Assembly: GCA_003762715.1 (NCBI GenBank)
Contig: RIBJ01000035.1
Location: forward strand, 49,750-113,749
Source: Muribaculaceae bacterium Isolate-104 (HZI)
GTDB lineage: Bacteria; Bacteroidota; Bacteroidia; Bacteroidales; Muribaculaceae
Length of the DNA stretch: 64,000 bases
Direction: 5' to 3'
The notes beneath the pieces are model-generated. The model searched no databases, was not told the origin of the DNA, and saw only the letters and a list, made by a program, of their open reading frames with translations. The position numbers were made by a program, and so were the translations under genes. Positions 18,520 to 27,532 of the stretch are shown here, one piece after another (position 1 is the stretch's first letter; each line of letters starts with the position of its first letter).

Positions 18520-19255
18520 TAAAATAATTATAGTGACCGGCGCTAACGGGTTGATTGGTAGGGAGATTGTTAAAGAGCTGCTTGACCGCGACGCAATAGT
18601 GGTAGCCGCAGACATTGTCTATAAGGCTGCGGAGAGTCTTGGCCGCGGAGTCAGACTGCCGCTTGATTTGTCTTCCAACAGCTCCATAGATGAACTGATA
18701 GAAAACACGGTTGAACGCTACGGCAGAATAGACGGGCTTATAAATGCCTCATATCCGCGCACCAAGGACTGGGGGCGCTATTATTTCGAAGAAACTCCGT
18801 TTGAGCACTGGCAGAAAAATGTCGAGCTTCAGCTTAACAGCGTTTTCTACATAAATCAGAAAGTGGCTCTTGTCATGGAGCGCCAGAAAAGCGGCTCGAT
18901 AGTCAATTTCGGCAGTATATACGGAATTGTAGGCAATGATTTTACAATATATGAGGATTATGGAGGGTCATCTCCGGCAGAGTATTGTGCAATCAAAGGC
19001 GGTATAATAAATTTCACACGCTATCTTGCCTCGTATCTCGGAAAATACGGCATACGGGTGAATTGTGTGTGTCCCGGAGGCATATGGGACAATCAGCGTG
19101 AGGAGTTTGTGAGAAATTATAATCACCGCTGCCCTATGAAGCGTATGGGTAATCCCGATGACATAGCGCCTTTGTGTCTGTTTCTTGTGAGCGACGGGGC
19201 AAAGTATATAACCGGGCAGATAATAGCTGCCGACGGAGGCTGGACTGCAATATGA
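18503..19255 (+). CDS. Short-chain dehydrogenase, PtmA-like
   Basis: A 250-residue SDR with the cofactor motif TGANGLIG near residues 12-19 and a catalytic Ser/Tyr/Lys pattern: NFGSIYGI supplies the serine and AEYCAIKGG supplies Y-x3-K. The closest named relatives in memory are flagellin-modification PtmA proteins of nonulosonate loci. The start at 18503 lies 17 bases before the upstream stop; longer starts give no SDR sequence. The stop overlaps the next gene's ATG. The reaction is unproven. Confidence 0.85.
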   Translation: MKDLTDKIIIVTGANGLIGREIVKELLDRDAIVVAADIVYKAAESLGRGVRLPLDLSSNSSIDELIENTVERYGRIDGLINASYPRTKDWGRYYFEETPFEHWQKNVELQLNSVFYINQKVALVMERQKSGSIVNFGSIYGIVGNDFTIYEDYGGSSPAEYCAIKGGIINFTRYLASYLGKYGIRVNCVCPGGIWDNQREEFVRNYNHRCPMKRMGNPDDIAPLCLFLVSDGAKYITGQIIAADGGWTAI

Positions 19256-20424
19256 GCAGGCGTGTGTGCATAATAACCGGCACTCGTGCCGACTGGGGGC
19301 TTCTGAGTTCTATAGCAACCGGTCTCAGAGAATATCCGGGTGTGGAAGTGGAGGTCATAGCCACCAACATGCACCTTGACTCCAGATACGGGCATACTGT
19401 GAGTGAGATAGAGGCAGACGGCTTTAGTCCGGCGGCATCAGTCGCCATGCCGGATACCGGAAATGCCCCGGCGGATATTGCGAAGGCTACAGCTGTATGT
19501 ATGGGCGGTATGACAGATGCTCTCGTGTCTGTGTCGCCGGATATGGTGGTGATTCTCGGCGACAGAACAGAAATGCTCGCTGCGGCTTCTGCTGCCGCTA
19601 TCCTCAGAATTCCTATAGTCCATATCTCCGGCGGGGAAATCAGCGAGGGGGCTATAGATGATTCAATACGTCATGCTATCACCAAGCTGTCATCGCTGCA
19701 TCTGGTGTCTGCCGAAGAGTATGCGCGGCGAGTCATAGCTATGGGCGAGGCTCCGGACAGAGTGGTGAATACCGGGTCTATCGGGGTGTGGAACTGTTTC
19801 AATATACCTCTGACCGGAAAGGCGGCTCTTGAGAAGGAGCTGGGGTTTGAATTCGGCTATCCCACCGCAGTGGTGACATTTCATCCTGCGACAGCCGATG
19901 ATTCGTCAACACCCACGCAGCAGTTTCGCCAGGTACTTGATGCGATAGATCTTTTCCCGGAAATGAAATGTATCATTACATATCCGAACAACGATGCGCA
20001 AGGAACCCCGTTGATAGCAATGATAGAGGAGTACGCGGCGGCAAACGGCAGTCGTGCGGTAGCGATACCCTCATTGGGGAGGGTGCGCTATTTCAGTACT
20101 CTCGCTTGTGCTGATCTGGTTATAGGAAATTCGTCAAGCGGCATAATAGAAGTTCCCTCGGCAGGAATTCCTACCGTGGATGTCGGCATCAGGCAACGCG
20201 GTCGCCTCGCCGCCCCGTCTGTAATTCACTGCGATGCTTCGAAACAGGCGATAGCAGAGGCGATAGCAGAGGCGTTGACTGACTCTTTCAGAACCAAGGC
20301 GGCGCTCAAATTGAACCCTTATTGCAAGCCCGACACTCTTGCCCGTTCGGTGGAGGCTATAGCAACAGTGTCCTTGGATAAATTGCGTAATAAAAAATTT
20401 TACGATATAATACCCCTGAGATGA
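19252..20424 (+). CDS. Hydrolysing UDP/GDP-N-acetyl sugar 2-epimerase (NeuC/LegG-like)
   Basis: A 390-residue enzyme of the NeuC/LegG family, which hydrolyses an NDP-HexNAc while inverting C2 to release ManNAc or a 2,4-diacetamido sugar. Signatures are TGTRADWGLL near residue 9, GGEISEGAIDDSIRHAITK in the middle, and GNSSSGIIEVPS for nucleotide binding near the C-terminus. Its product is the usual substrate of a NeuB/LegI synthase, yet no synthase gene is present in this window. Translation is probably coupled to both neighbours through overlaps of four bases. Confidence 0.9.
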   Translation: MSRRVCIITGTRADWGLLSSIATGLREYPGVEVEVIATNMHLDSRYGHTVSEIEADGFSPAASVAMPDTGNAPADIAKATAVCMGGMTDALVSVSPDMVVILGDRTEMLAAASAAAILRIPIVHISGGEISEGAIDDSIRHAITKLSSLHLVSAEEYARRVIAMGEAPDRVVNTGSIGVWNCFNIPLTGKAALEKELGFEFGYPTAVVTFHPATADDSSTPTQQFRQVLDAIDLFPEMKCIITYPNNDAQGTPLIAMIEEYAAANGSRAVAIPSLGRVRYFSTLACADLVIGNSSSGIIEVPSAGIPTVDVGIRQRGRLAAPSVIHCDASKQAIAEAIAEALTDSFRTKAALKLNPYCKPDTLARSVEAIATVSLDKLRNKKFYDIIPLR

Positions 20425-21458
20425 AACGCCATATAATAAATAGCGATGCCTCATTGGTTGACGCATTAAAGATGCTGAACGCTCTTTCGGGAGAGGCGAT
20501 GACGCTGATGGTTACCGATAGCGGCGGCAAGCTGCTTGGAACTCTAACCGACGGCGATATCCGCCGCGGGCTGATTTCCGGATTGCAGCCGGAATCTCTT
20601 GTCAGCGAGGCGATGAATAAAAGATTCTCGTATCTTCGCGGGGACAAAGACGATATTGTTCGCCTGCGCGACTGCCGCAGGCAGGGCATATCTCTGTTGC
20701 CTCGTATCGACACCAACGGCATTCTTGTAGACCTTATAGACTCCGCTAAAACAAAATCGCTGTTGCCTCTTGACGCGATTGTAATGGCAGGCGGCAAAGG
20801 AGAGCGTCTGCGCCCGCTGACTCTCACCACTCCGAAACCTCTGCTCAGAGTGGGCGGAAAATCAATAATAGACTACAACATAGATTCGCTAAGGGCGCAT
20901 GGCGTAAAAAAAATAACAGTCACGGTAAATTATCTTGCCGAGACAATAGAAAATCATTTCGCCGGCAGTGACGATGTGACATGTATACGCGAGGATTATC
21001 CGCTGGGTACAATAGGTGCCGCTTCTCTGATAGAACATGCTTGCGGAGGGGCGACAATAGTGATGAACTCGGACTTGCTGACATCCATATCTTTTGAGGA
21101 GATGTATATGCGGCATGTGTCGGAGGAGGCGGACATTACGATAGCCGCGATTCCGTATAATCTTTCAGTGCCTTATGCCATACTGTCAACCGACGGTGTG
21201 CGTGTAGCCGGAATCGAAGAAAAGCCTTCGTACAGTTATTATGCCAATGCCGGTATATACATTATTTCAAACGATTTGCTTGCGGCATTGCCAAAAAATG
21301 AGCGCACAGACGCTACGGACCTCATCGAGCAGGCTATAGGGCAGGGCAGGAAGGTTGTCTACTTCCCGATATCCGGTGTGTGGATTGATATAGGCACGCA
21401 CGCGGATTATAAACATGCGTGTGAACTGATGTCTCACCGTGAGCATATGACCCTTTGA
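20421..21458 (+). CDS. CBS-domain nucleotidyltransferase (PtmE-like)
   Basis: A 345-residue protein: two CBS motifs (about residues 5-115) fused to a sugar-1-phosphate nucleotidyltransferase domain (about 120-345). The catalytic loop MAGGKGERLRPLT is near residues 122-134, with the PKPLL motif following. In Campylobacter legionaminate synthesis PtmE makes GDP-glucosamine, and this has the same architecture, so a GDP-linked amino-sugar route is plausible (inference from family knowledge). It is the last gene of the overlapping sugar cluster; obg starts about 70 bases later. Confidence 0.85.
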   Translation: MKRHIINSDASLVDALKMLNALSGEAMTLMVTDSGGKLLGTLTDGDIRRGLISGLQPESLVSEAMNKRFSYLRGDKDDIVRLRDCRRQGISLLPRIDTNGILVDLIDSAKTKSLLPLDAIVMAGGKGERLRPLTLTTPKPLLRVGGKSIIDYNIDSLRAHGVKKITVTVNYLAETIENHFAGSDDVTCIREDYPLGTIGAASLIEHACGGATIVMNSDLLTSISFEEMYMRHVSEEADITIAAIPYNLSVPYAILSTDGVRVAGIEEKPSYSYYANAGIYIISNDLLAALPKNERTDATDLIEQAIGQGRKVVYFPISGVWIDIGTHADYKHACELMSHREHMTL

Positions 21459-21528
21459 ATTTGTTAGAAGAATATAAAGCACTTTGCCGAGGCAGAGTGA
21501 TAAAATGAAAAAAAAAGAGCAACAGATT

Positions 21529-22713
21529 ATGGCTGATACTAATTTTATAGATTACGTCAAGATATTGTGCCGCAGCGGAAAAGGCGGCGCAGGTTCCCGT
21601 CATTTCCATAGAGCGAAGTATGTGCCCAAGGGCGGTCCTGACGGCGGAGACGGCGGTCGAGGCGGTCACATAATACTGCGTGGCAACTCTCACATGTGGA
21701 CTCTTTTGCCGCTCAAATACCGGCGTCATATTTTTGCCGGAAACGGGCAGAGCGGTTCGGAAAACCGTTCGTCGGGGAAAGACGGCGAGGATGTGATTGT
21801 CGATGTGCCGTGCGGCACTGTGGTGTTTGATGCGGAGACCGGAGACTACCTCTGTGAGGTGACTTCTGACGGTGAAGAAGTGAAACTGCTCCGCGGCGGA
21901 CGCGGCGGACTGGGCAACTGGCATTTCAAGAGCGCCACAAACCGCACCCCGCGCTACGCACAGCCGGGAGAACCCTCAATAGAGAAAGCGGTGGTGCTTG
22001 AGCTGAAACTGCTTGCCGATGTAGGTCTTGTGGGATTTCCCAATGCGGGAAAGTCGACTTTGCTGTCTTCGCTGAGTGCCGCCAAACCCAAAATTGCCGA
22101 TTATCCGTTCACTACCATGGAGCCGCAGCTCGGCATTGTGTCGTACCGCAACAACCGTTCGTTTGTTATGGCAGACATTCCCGGCATTATAGAAGGAGCC
22201 AGCGAGGGCAGGGGACTTGGTCTAAGGTTTCTAAGGCATATAGAACGCAACGCTGTGCTGCTCTTTATGGCGCCTGCCGATTCGGAGGATATTGCAAAAG
22301 AGTATGAGATACTGCTTGAAGAGCTGAAGCGGTTCAACCCCCAGCTGGAAGACAAGCAGCGCCTTCTTGCGGTGTCGAAAAGCGATATGCTTGACGATGA
22401 ACTTAAGTTGGCGATAGAGGCGACACTTCCGGAGGATGTACCTCATGTGTTTATCTCGGCGGTAACGGGCGATGGGCTTACAGAGCTGAAGGATATGCTC
22501 TGGGGAGCTATAACGGATGAAAACAACCGGATAGCTACTCCTGCCATAACGCACCGTCCGCTTGATCCGCGCCACCGCGTTCAGGAAGAGGACGAGTTTA
22601 TTTTTGAAAACGAACCTGTGCCGGAGGACGAAGACGAATTTTATCCCGAAGATGAGGATTGGGACGAAGATTGGGAATACGGTGTTGATACCCTTGACAG
22701 TGAAGGCAATTGA
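21529..22713 (+). CDS. obg: Obg-family GTPase
   Basis: An essential ribosome-assembly and stress-linked GTPase of 394 residues. The glycine-rich Obg fold occupies about 1-158 ([12 protein letters not shown]), followed by the G domain with Walker [10 protein letters not shown] near 167-175, G3 DIPGI and a G4-like SKSD. The C-terminal tail is strongly acidic, as in other Bacteroidales Obg. The ATG at 21529 (MADTNF) matches the family N-terminus; two upstream in-frame starts add lysine-rich sequence that homologues lack. Confidence 0.95.
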   Translation: MADTNFIDYVKILCRSGKGGAGSRHFHRAKYVPKGGPDGGDGGRGGHIILRGNSHMWTLLPLKYRRHIFAGNGQSGSENRSSGKDGEDVIVDVPCGTVVFDAETGDYLCEVTSDGEEVKLLRGGRGGLGNWHFKSATNRTPRYAQPGEPSIEKAVVLELKLLADVGLVGFPNAGKSTLLSSLSAAKPKIADYPFTTMEPQLGIVSYRNNRSFVMADIPGIIEGASEGRGLGLRFLRHIERNAVLLFMAPADSEDIAKEYEILLEELKRFNPQLEDKQRLLAVSKSDMLDDELKLAIEATLPEDVPHVFISAVTGDGLTELKDMLWGAITDENNRIATPAITHRPLDPRHRVQEEDEFIFENEPVPEDEDEFYPEDEDWDEDWEYGVDTLDSEGN

Positions 22714-23428
22714 TTTGTTGGATATTCCGGGTGTTGTAGCGTTTTCCACAATGCGTTCCGCCACAGATGTGTCGGACCCTTACGACGGGTTCAACACTTG
22801 TTCGTATACGGGCGATGCCGCGGAGCATGTTGAAAGCTGTCGCAGCGAGGTGGCGCAATTGCTGGGTATAGATGCCGGAGCACTCATAATGCCCCGGCAG
22901 ACCCACTCGGCAAATGTAAAGATTATATACCGGCACAGTGTGAGCCTTGAAGATACAGACGCTTTGGTGACATGTATGAGGCAGACGGCGCTCTGTATCC
23001 ATACCGCAGATTGTGTGCCGGTAGTAATGGCGGACGTCGAGGCTGGTGTGATAGGCGCGGCGCACAGTGGGTGGCGTGGTGCTGAAAAGCGAATTGTGGC
23101 GGCAACTGTAGATGCCATGTGTTCTCTCGGAGCGCGCCCTGATAGAATTGTAGCGTCAATGGGACCGAGCATCTGTCCGAAATGCTTTGAAGTAGGCGAT
23201 GAAGTTGCGCAAAAGTTTGAAAGATATGGAGCGGTAAGCCGCATTAATCATGTTGCGCATGTGGATTTGTACCGGGTGGTAGCGGCTACACTTGAAGATG
23301 CGGGTGTCAACAGCCGCAACATATCGCTGCCTCCGACATGTTCGCTGTGCGACTGTGACAACTATTTCAGTGCCAGGGCAATGGGAGTGTCCTCGGGCAG
23401 GACTCTGTCAGTCATTATGTTGCGTTGA
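22700..23428 (+). CDS. pgeF: Laccase-domain protein (PgeF/YfiH family)
   Basis: A multicopper-oxidase-like fold protein whose relatives act as peptidoglycan editing factors and as purine nucleoside phosphorylase/deaminase. The metal-binding histidines and cysteine appear in [17 protein letters not shown] and [11 protein letters not shown]. No clear ATG start exists: a GTG at 22700 inside the end of obg gives the best family length (about 242 residues), with TTG at 22694 or ATG at 22652 as alternatives. The overlap with obg implies coupled translation. Confidence 0.85.
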   Translation: MKAIDLLDIPGVVAFSTMRSATDVSDPYDGFNTCSYTGDAAEHVESCRSEVAQLLGIDAGALIMPRQTHSANVKIIYRHSVSLEDTDALVTCMRQTALCIHTADCVPVVMADVEAGVIGAAHSGWRGAEKRIVAATVDAMCSLGARPDRIVASMGPSICPKCFEVGDEVAQKFERYGAVSRINHVAHVDLYRVVAATLEDAGVNSRNISLPPTCSLCDCDNYFSARAMGVSSGRTLSVIMLR

Positions 23429-24256
23429 CGGCAGGCTTTTGCGTTCAAAAGCGTCTATAAAGCTGCCTTTAGTGGAGTTGTATATCTTAACCCCGACTCT
23501 GTTGGCGAACCGCTCCACCTCAAAGTATGATTTGAACGCCACATAAAAACTGTACATTATTTCGTGAAGACGAATACTTTTGTACAGCGATTTTACACGG
23601 CTGTGTTCTGACGAACTGTCGCTGTAAAAATGGGGCTGTACGCTGACCACAGTGTTGTCATCGTCAACTTCCAGAGTTTTGGTCCATGAATGGTCGGCTC
23701 CGGTTATGTATATTTCTCCGAACCCCATCCATATACCGGTCATTATAGCGGGTATGAGTACATTTCTGGGTCGGGGCATGCCTCTCCGGGCCGAATATGC
23801 CGCATGTCTCAGCCAGCTGAACCCCTCTATGCCCACAAAGTTATAGCAGCACACCGACACCGAGTTACTCAGACGGGGCGTTTTATTTCGATACTCTGCG
23901 GGAATGAAAAGGGTCATGCCCCAGTCAACCGAGCTGAGCGCCTGCCACAGATTCCTGACATTTTCATGATCTCCGCCATTGAAAAACAGCGGGTCGGCAA
24001 GAATATAGAACCGGGGGCGGATAGTGTTGAAAACCGGAGCATTTGCGGCAAAATTCACCGCCATGGTAGTGTTGCCCGTCAGAACATCCATATCGTTTTC
24101 TATAACGGCAGACAATGAAGGCCCGTTTCCCATGACAATCAGTCTGCTGCCCGGCTTTGCCTCAGGCATGCCGCCACATCTGCGGCTCACGGCTGCAATC
24201 TTGACAATACTCTTCAGGCTGGCGCCCAAATCAGAAAAAAAAGCTCCTGTCTTCAT
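23408..24256 (-). CDS. GT42/MptE-like (DUF115-type) putative glycosyltransferase
   Basis: A 282-residue protein converging on pgeF with a 21-base overlap. It has the GNGPSL signature near residues 43-48 and later FYILADP and ITGADHSW segments. This order is seen in GT42 sialyltransferases and in the MptE-like domain of Maf flagellin glycosyltransferases (family knowledge). No membrane segment or signal is evident. Its position beside nonulosonate-activation genes makes a CMP-nonulosonate transferase role attractive, but other MptE-like proteins have different functions. The assignment is moderate for family and weak for activity. Confidence 0.6.
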   Translation of the reverse strand: MKTGAFFSDLGASLKSIVKIAAVSRRCGGMPEAKPGSRLIVMGNGPSLSAVIENDMDVLTGNTTMAVNFAANAPVFNTIRPRFYILADPLFFNGGDHENVRNLWQALSSVDWGMTLFIPAEYRNKTPRLSNSVSVCCYNFVGIEGFSWLRHAAYSARRGMPRPRNVLIPAIMTGIWMGFGEIYITGADHSWTKTLEVDDDNTVVSVQPHFYSDSSSEHSRVKSLYKSIRLHEIMYSFYVAFKSYFEVERFANRVGVKIYNSTKGSFIDAFERKSLPSTQHND

Positions 24257-24275
24257 AAAAACCGATATTTTGTCG

Positions 24276-24283
24276 CAAAGTTA
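24276..24283 (-). promoter_or_regulatory. -7 box for the GT42/MptE-like gene
   Basis: TAACTTTG on the minus strand, 20 bases before the ATG at 24256. It is divergent from the tRNA-Leu promoter. Confidence 0.45.
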
Positions 24284-24349
24284 AGCAAAAAATAGGCAGA
24301 ATATCATTGCGGGCGCAACATACAACTTGCACAATCCGAAACTTAACCC

Positions 24350-24357
24350 TAAATTTG
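24350..24357 (+). promoter_or_regulatory. -7 box for tRNA-Leu
   Basis: TAAATTTG, 33 bases upstream of the mature tRNA, with a TTG about 21 bases before it. The pair fits the Bacteroidota promoter consensus. Confidence 0.5.
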
Positions 24358-24390
24358 CACCGCAAAAACACTCCGACGAGTGTCCAGGCT

Positions 24391-24474
24391 GCTCGAATGG
24401 TGGAATGGTAGACACGAGGGACTTAAAATCCCTTGGCCATTGCGGCTGTGCGGGTTCGAGTCCCGCTTCGAGCA
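24391..24474 (+). tRNA. tRNA-Leu (anticodon TAA)
   Basis: An 84-base class II tRNA. The acceptor stem GCTCGAA pairs with TTCGAGC, the anticodon loop is TTAAAAT with anticodon TAA, a long variable arm is present, and the T loop is GTTCGAGTC. CCA is not encoded; the discriminator is A. Confidence 0.95.
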
Positions 24475-24477
24475 CTG

Positions 24478-24521
24478 AAAAATCCCGTACTCACTGCACT
24501 TGCGGTAGTTGCGGGATTTTT
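24478..24521 (+). terminator. Terminator after tRNA-Leu
   Basis: A 10-bp perfect inverted repeat (AAAAATCCCG/CGGGATTTTT) with a further partly paired interior, followed by a T-rich tract. It starts four bases past the tRNA. Confidence 0.75.
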
Positions 24522-24613
24522 CTTTTTTCTGAAAGAGGCCGGCGGCAGCTGCCATTCATAAACAGCTGCGCCGCTTCCAGTCAGCAGAGAAACCACTGGA
24601 AGATTAATTGCGC

Positions 24614-25207
24614 TCAAAGTAAAATCAGGTTAGGAATGTTTAAAACGGAGTAATCGGCGTTCATAATCGCGCCATTTGAAAATATGGTGCCGTTTTGTTC
24701 CATGACTCCGTGTTGGGCATGTATGTGACCGAAGAGATGAGCTTTGAGATGAAGGTCGGACATCTTTGTAAGAATCTCCTCAGAGCCATAGTTGATATTA
24801 TCATCAAAGTCAAGGATGCCGTAAGCCGGACAATGGGTTATCAAAACATCGGTGTCACCGGGGATTTTAGCATAGTTTCGGCTCTGGCGTTCGGTTATGC
24901 AATCTTCCAGAAACATCGGAACACCATAAAACTTCACGCCGTCAATCTCAATTCCGGAGTTGGAAAGTTGATGCACATTGTCCGGAAGTCCGTCGACATT
25001 TGCATCATAGAGGCAGTCGTCATGGTTGCCGCAGATAAAGATTTTGTGCCGGTATGGCAAGTCACAAAACCAGTTGAGGAAATCAATGGCTTCATGCTCG
25101 GTGCCGACCATGCAGAAGTCGCCGGAATGAACTATCACGTCAGCCTCGGGTAAATCCCGGAGCCGATGATGGCAGTTGTGAGTGTCGGAAAGGTGGAGTA
25201 TTTTCAT
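24614..25207 (-). CDS. Metallophosphoesterase (YfcE-like calcineurin fold)
   Basis: A 197-residue cytosolic phosphoesterase. The metal-binding motifs occur in order: DTH at residues 8-10, HSGDF near 27-31, CGNHDD near 60-65, THCP near 119-122 and FGHIHAQHG near 158-166. The substrate is not predictable (cyclic nucleotides or phosphodiesters in the family). It is transcribed divergently from rtcB, with a TAATTTTG box at 25221-25228. Confidence 0.85.
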   Translation of the reverse strand: MKILHLSDTHNCHHRLRDLPEADVIVHSGDFCMVGTEHEAIDFLNWFCDLPYRHKIFICGNHDDCLYDANVDGLPDNVHQLSNSGIEIDGVKFYGVPMFLEDCITERQSRNYAKIPGDTDVLITHCPAYGILDFDDNINYGSEEILTKMSDLHLKAHLFGHIHAQHGVMEQNGTIFSNGAIMNADYSVLNIPNLILL

Positions 25208-25220
25208 AATTTCTTTTTTG

Positions 25221-25228
25221 CAAAATTA
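25221..25228 (-). promoter_or_regulatory. -7 box for the metallophosphoesterase
   Basis: TAATTTTG on the minus strand, 14 bases before the start codon. The leader is very short. Confidence 0.45.
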
Positions 25229-25373
25229 CGATTGTCGTGACTCATTTCTTGCAACAGGAAGTATTTATTTTATCTGTATCGCAAAGTGCGCCACCACCGG
25301 TGTAATTTTGCGCTCATCACATAACTTCGTGATTTATATTTTTGGTGCGCAAAATGGTTGCGCAGCAGTATTC

Positions 25374-25381
25374 TACTTTTG
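25374..25381 (+). promoter_or_regulatory. -7 box for rtcB
   Basis: TACTTTTG matches TAnnTTTG 27 bases before the rtcB start codon. A TTG lies about 17 bases upstream. Confidence 0.45.
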
Positions 25382-25407
25382 CATCGAAATATTAAAAACA
25401 ATAGAAT

Positions 25408-26664
25408 ATGAAGAAGATAGAAGGATATGACGTAAAGATTTTTACGGACAACATTGAGAAGAACGCCTTGGCGCAAATCAAGGAACTGCTTTCAATCGAC
25501 GTGTTTTCCGACAAGAAGATACGCATCATGCCCGACGTTCACGCCGGGGCTGGCTGTGTTATAGGGTTCACAGGCAATCTCGGAGACAAGGTAATTCCCA
25601 ATATTGTGGGCGTAGACATAGGTTGCGGTATGCGCATTCTCAAGCTCGGCAAGCTTTCAGGAATTGATTATCACGCATTTCACGAGCATATCCGTGGCAA
25701 TGTGCCTTCGGGGATGATTGTGCGCGAGGACCGTTTCGGTTTCAAACCGCTTGTCGGCGAGGAAATGGAGATATACCGTGAGGCAAAGCAACTTGTGACC
25801 GAACTTTACTGCTATCGCGAAATCAAGGACACCGCACGTATCAACAAGGCAATCGGATCGCTTGGCGGCGGCAACCATTTCATCGAGCTTGACAAGGACG
25901 ATGAGGGCAATGTTTACCTTGTAATACATACCGGTTCGCGCAATCTCGGCAAGCAGGTTGCCGACATCTATCAGGCAAAGGCGGTGAAGCATCTTACCGA
26001 CGGAGCCGACGAGTTTGAAGAATCAATCAAACGCACCATAGAGGAGTATAAGGCAGCAGGTCGTCGCGCTGAATTGCAAAATGTTATCAAGAAGAAGCGC
26101 AAGGAGCATAAGGACGCGGAACCACGTCTTCCCGCCGCTCTTTGCTATGTCGAGGGCGAAGGGCGTGAGCAGTATCTCCACGACATGCGACTCTGCCAGC
26201 GCTGGGCTGTGCTCAACCGCAAACTTATCTCTCTCCTTCTTATGCGATTTTTCCCCGGCGTGGAGGTGAAAGAAGAATTTGAATCCGTCCATAATTACAT
26301 AAGCGATGACAACATCATCCGCAAAGGCTCTATCTCCGCTGCCGAGGGTGAGCGGTGCATTATCCCTCTGAATATGCGCGACGGTTCATTGCTCTGCACT
26401 GGCAAGGGCAACCCGGACTGGAACTGCTCTGCACCTCACGGAGCGGGGCGAGTATTGAGCCGTACTCAGGCATACGAGAAAATCACGATGGAAGACTTCG
26501 AGGCATCCATGAAGGGTATCTATTCGGAGTCGGTCAACGATTTCACCCGTGACGAGTCGCCAATGGTCTATAAACCGGCAGAGGAAATCATTGACAATAT
26601 AGGCGATACAGTTAATATCGACTCAATCATCCGTCCAATCTTTAACTTCAAAGCATCAAAATGA
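25408..26664 (+). CDS. rtcB: RNA-splicing ligase RtcB
   Basis: A 418-residue GTP- and manganese-dependent RNA ligase joining 2',3'-cyclic phosphate to 5'-OH ends. Visible are the metal site DIGCGMR near residue 73, GGGNHFIE, HTGSRNLGKQ, and the guanylylation region APHGAGRVLSR, whose histidine is the GMP-accepting residue by homology. The length fits the bacterial short form. A DIP1984-family gene and a WYL-type regulator follow, but no RtcR or RtcA gene is seen, so it is not the sigma54-type rtc operon. Confidence 0.95.
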   Translation: MKKIEGYDVKIFTDNIEKNALAQIKELLSIDVFSDKKIRIMPDVHAGAGCVIGFTGNLGDKVIPNIVGVDIGCGMRILKLGKLSGIDYHAFHEHIRGNVPSGMIVREDRFGFKPLVGEEMEIYREAKQLVTELYCYREIKDTARINKAIGSLGGGNHFIELDKDDEGNVYLVIHTGSRNLGKQVADIYQAKAVKHLTDGADEFEESIKRTIEEYKAAGRRAELQNVIKKKRKEHKDAEPRLPAALCYVEGEGREQYLHDMRLCQRWAVLNRKLISLLLMRFFPGVEVKEEFESVHNYISDDNIIRKGSISAAEGERCIIPLNMRDGSLLCTGKGNPDWNCSAPHGAGRVLSRTQAYEKITMEDFEASMKGIYSESVNDFTRDESPMVYKPAEEIIDNIGDTVNIDSIIRPIFNFKASK

Positions 26665-26755
26665 AAACTATACAATTGCACTGTTGGTGTACCTGAAAAA
26701 CTCTATGGAAGCATGGATTTAGAATGCTGTATCGATATTTGAGACAGTTACAGCT

Positions 26756-26763
26756 TAATTTTG
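26756..26763 (+). promoter_or_regulatory. -7 box for the DIP1984-family gene
   Basis: TAATTTTG lies 26 bases upstream of the ATG at 26789. A TTTG precedes it by 14 bases, closer than the consensus spacing. Confidence 0.4.
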
Positions 26764-26788
26764 CAACCAGTAACATAAAAGAAATAGT

Positions 26789-27241
26789 ATGAAACTCGCA
26801 GAAGCATTGAGCCGCAGGGCGGCTCTTATCGAGAGGTCGCAGCAACTCCGCTCTCGCCTAAAGGATTGTATCAAGATTCAGGAGGGCGATGAGCCGACGG
26901 AAGACGTAGACCGGGTAATCGTGGAATTGGACCAGACACTTGATGAGCTACAGAAGCTTATCTATCGTATCAATATGACCAATACTACCGCCGTCATCGA
27001 GGGGCGTAATCTGACCTCGCTGCTTGCGGAGCGCGATACATTGGCAATGCGCACAAAGACTTTGTACGAAGGTCTTAAACATCTCACAGAAAGGGAGGAC
27101 CGCTATGGCAGAATGGAGGTAAAATACGTGAGAACGGTCAACGCCAATGAATTTCGCAAAATTCATGACCAAAGTGCAGCTCGTTTAAGAGAACTTGACC
27201 TCAAAATTCAAGCCCTTGGGTGGTCAACGGAGTTGATTTAG
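26789..27241 (+). CDS. DIP1984-family helical protein
   Basis: A 150-residue, highly charged, probably coiled-coil protein matching the DIP1984 (septicolysin-annotated) family from its N-terminal KLAEALSRRA to the C-terminal QALGWSTEL. No catalytic motif or signal peptide is visible and its function is not established. It has its own promoter motif and stands 124 bases after rtcB. The family name implies haemolysin-like annotation that the sequence does not support. Confidence 0.8.
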   Translation: MKLAEALSRRAALIERSQQLRSRLKDCIKIQEGDEPTEDVDRVIVELDQTLDELQKLIYRINMTNTTAVIEGRNLTSLLAERDTLAMRTKTLYEGLKHLTEREDRYGRMEVKYVRTVNANEFRKIHDQSAARLRELDLKIQALGWSTELI

Positions 27242-27509
27242 AATTGATATAATCCAGCCAACAGGAGTGAATTGATTTGGCGGCGATGCTTTTCGCTGAT
27301 TTTATCAGCATCGAAATGTCATGACCCTTTGAGCCGGCGGGACGCCTGCACAGAGCTCGGCTCGGCAAAGTGCATAAGGGCATGGTGCATAGGCTCTTCG
27401 TATGAGCCGCAAAGAGCAATACCTTGCATCGGTCAACTCTGTTTTACTCCGCTTGGCTGGATTTTTCATTTTATTGAGAGGTGTATCACAAAATGCTACA
27501 GTATTTAAT

Positions 27510-27517
27510 TAACTTTG
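27510..27517 (+). promoter_or_regulatory. -7 box for the WYL regulator
   Basis: TAACTTTG ends 15 bases before the TTG start at 27533 and 39 bases before the ATG at 27557. The later ATG would give a more ordinary leader. The 290-base gap before it holds no other recognisable feature. Confidence 0.45.
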
Positions 27518-27532
27518 CGATGAATTATTGCC

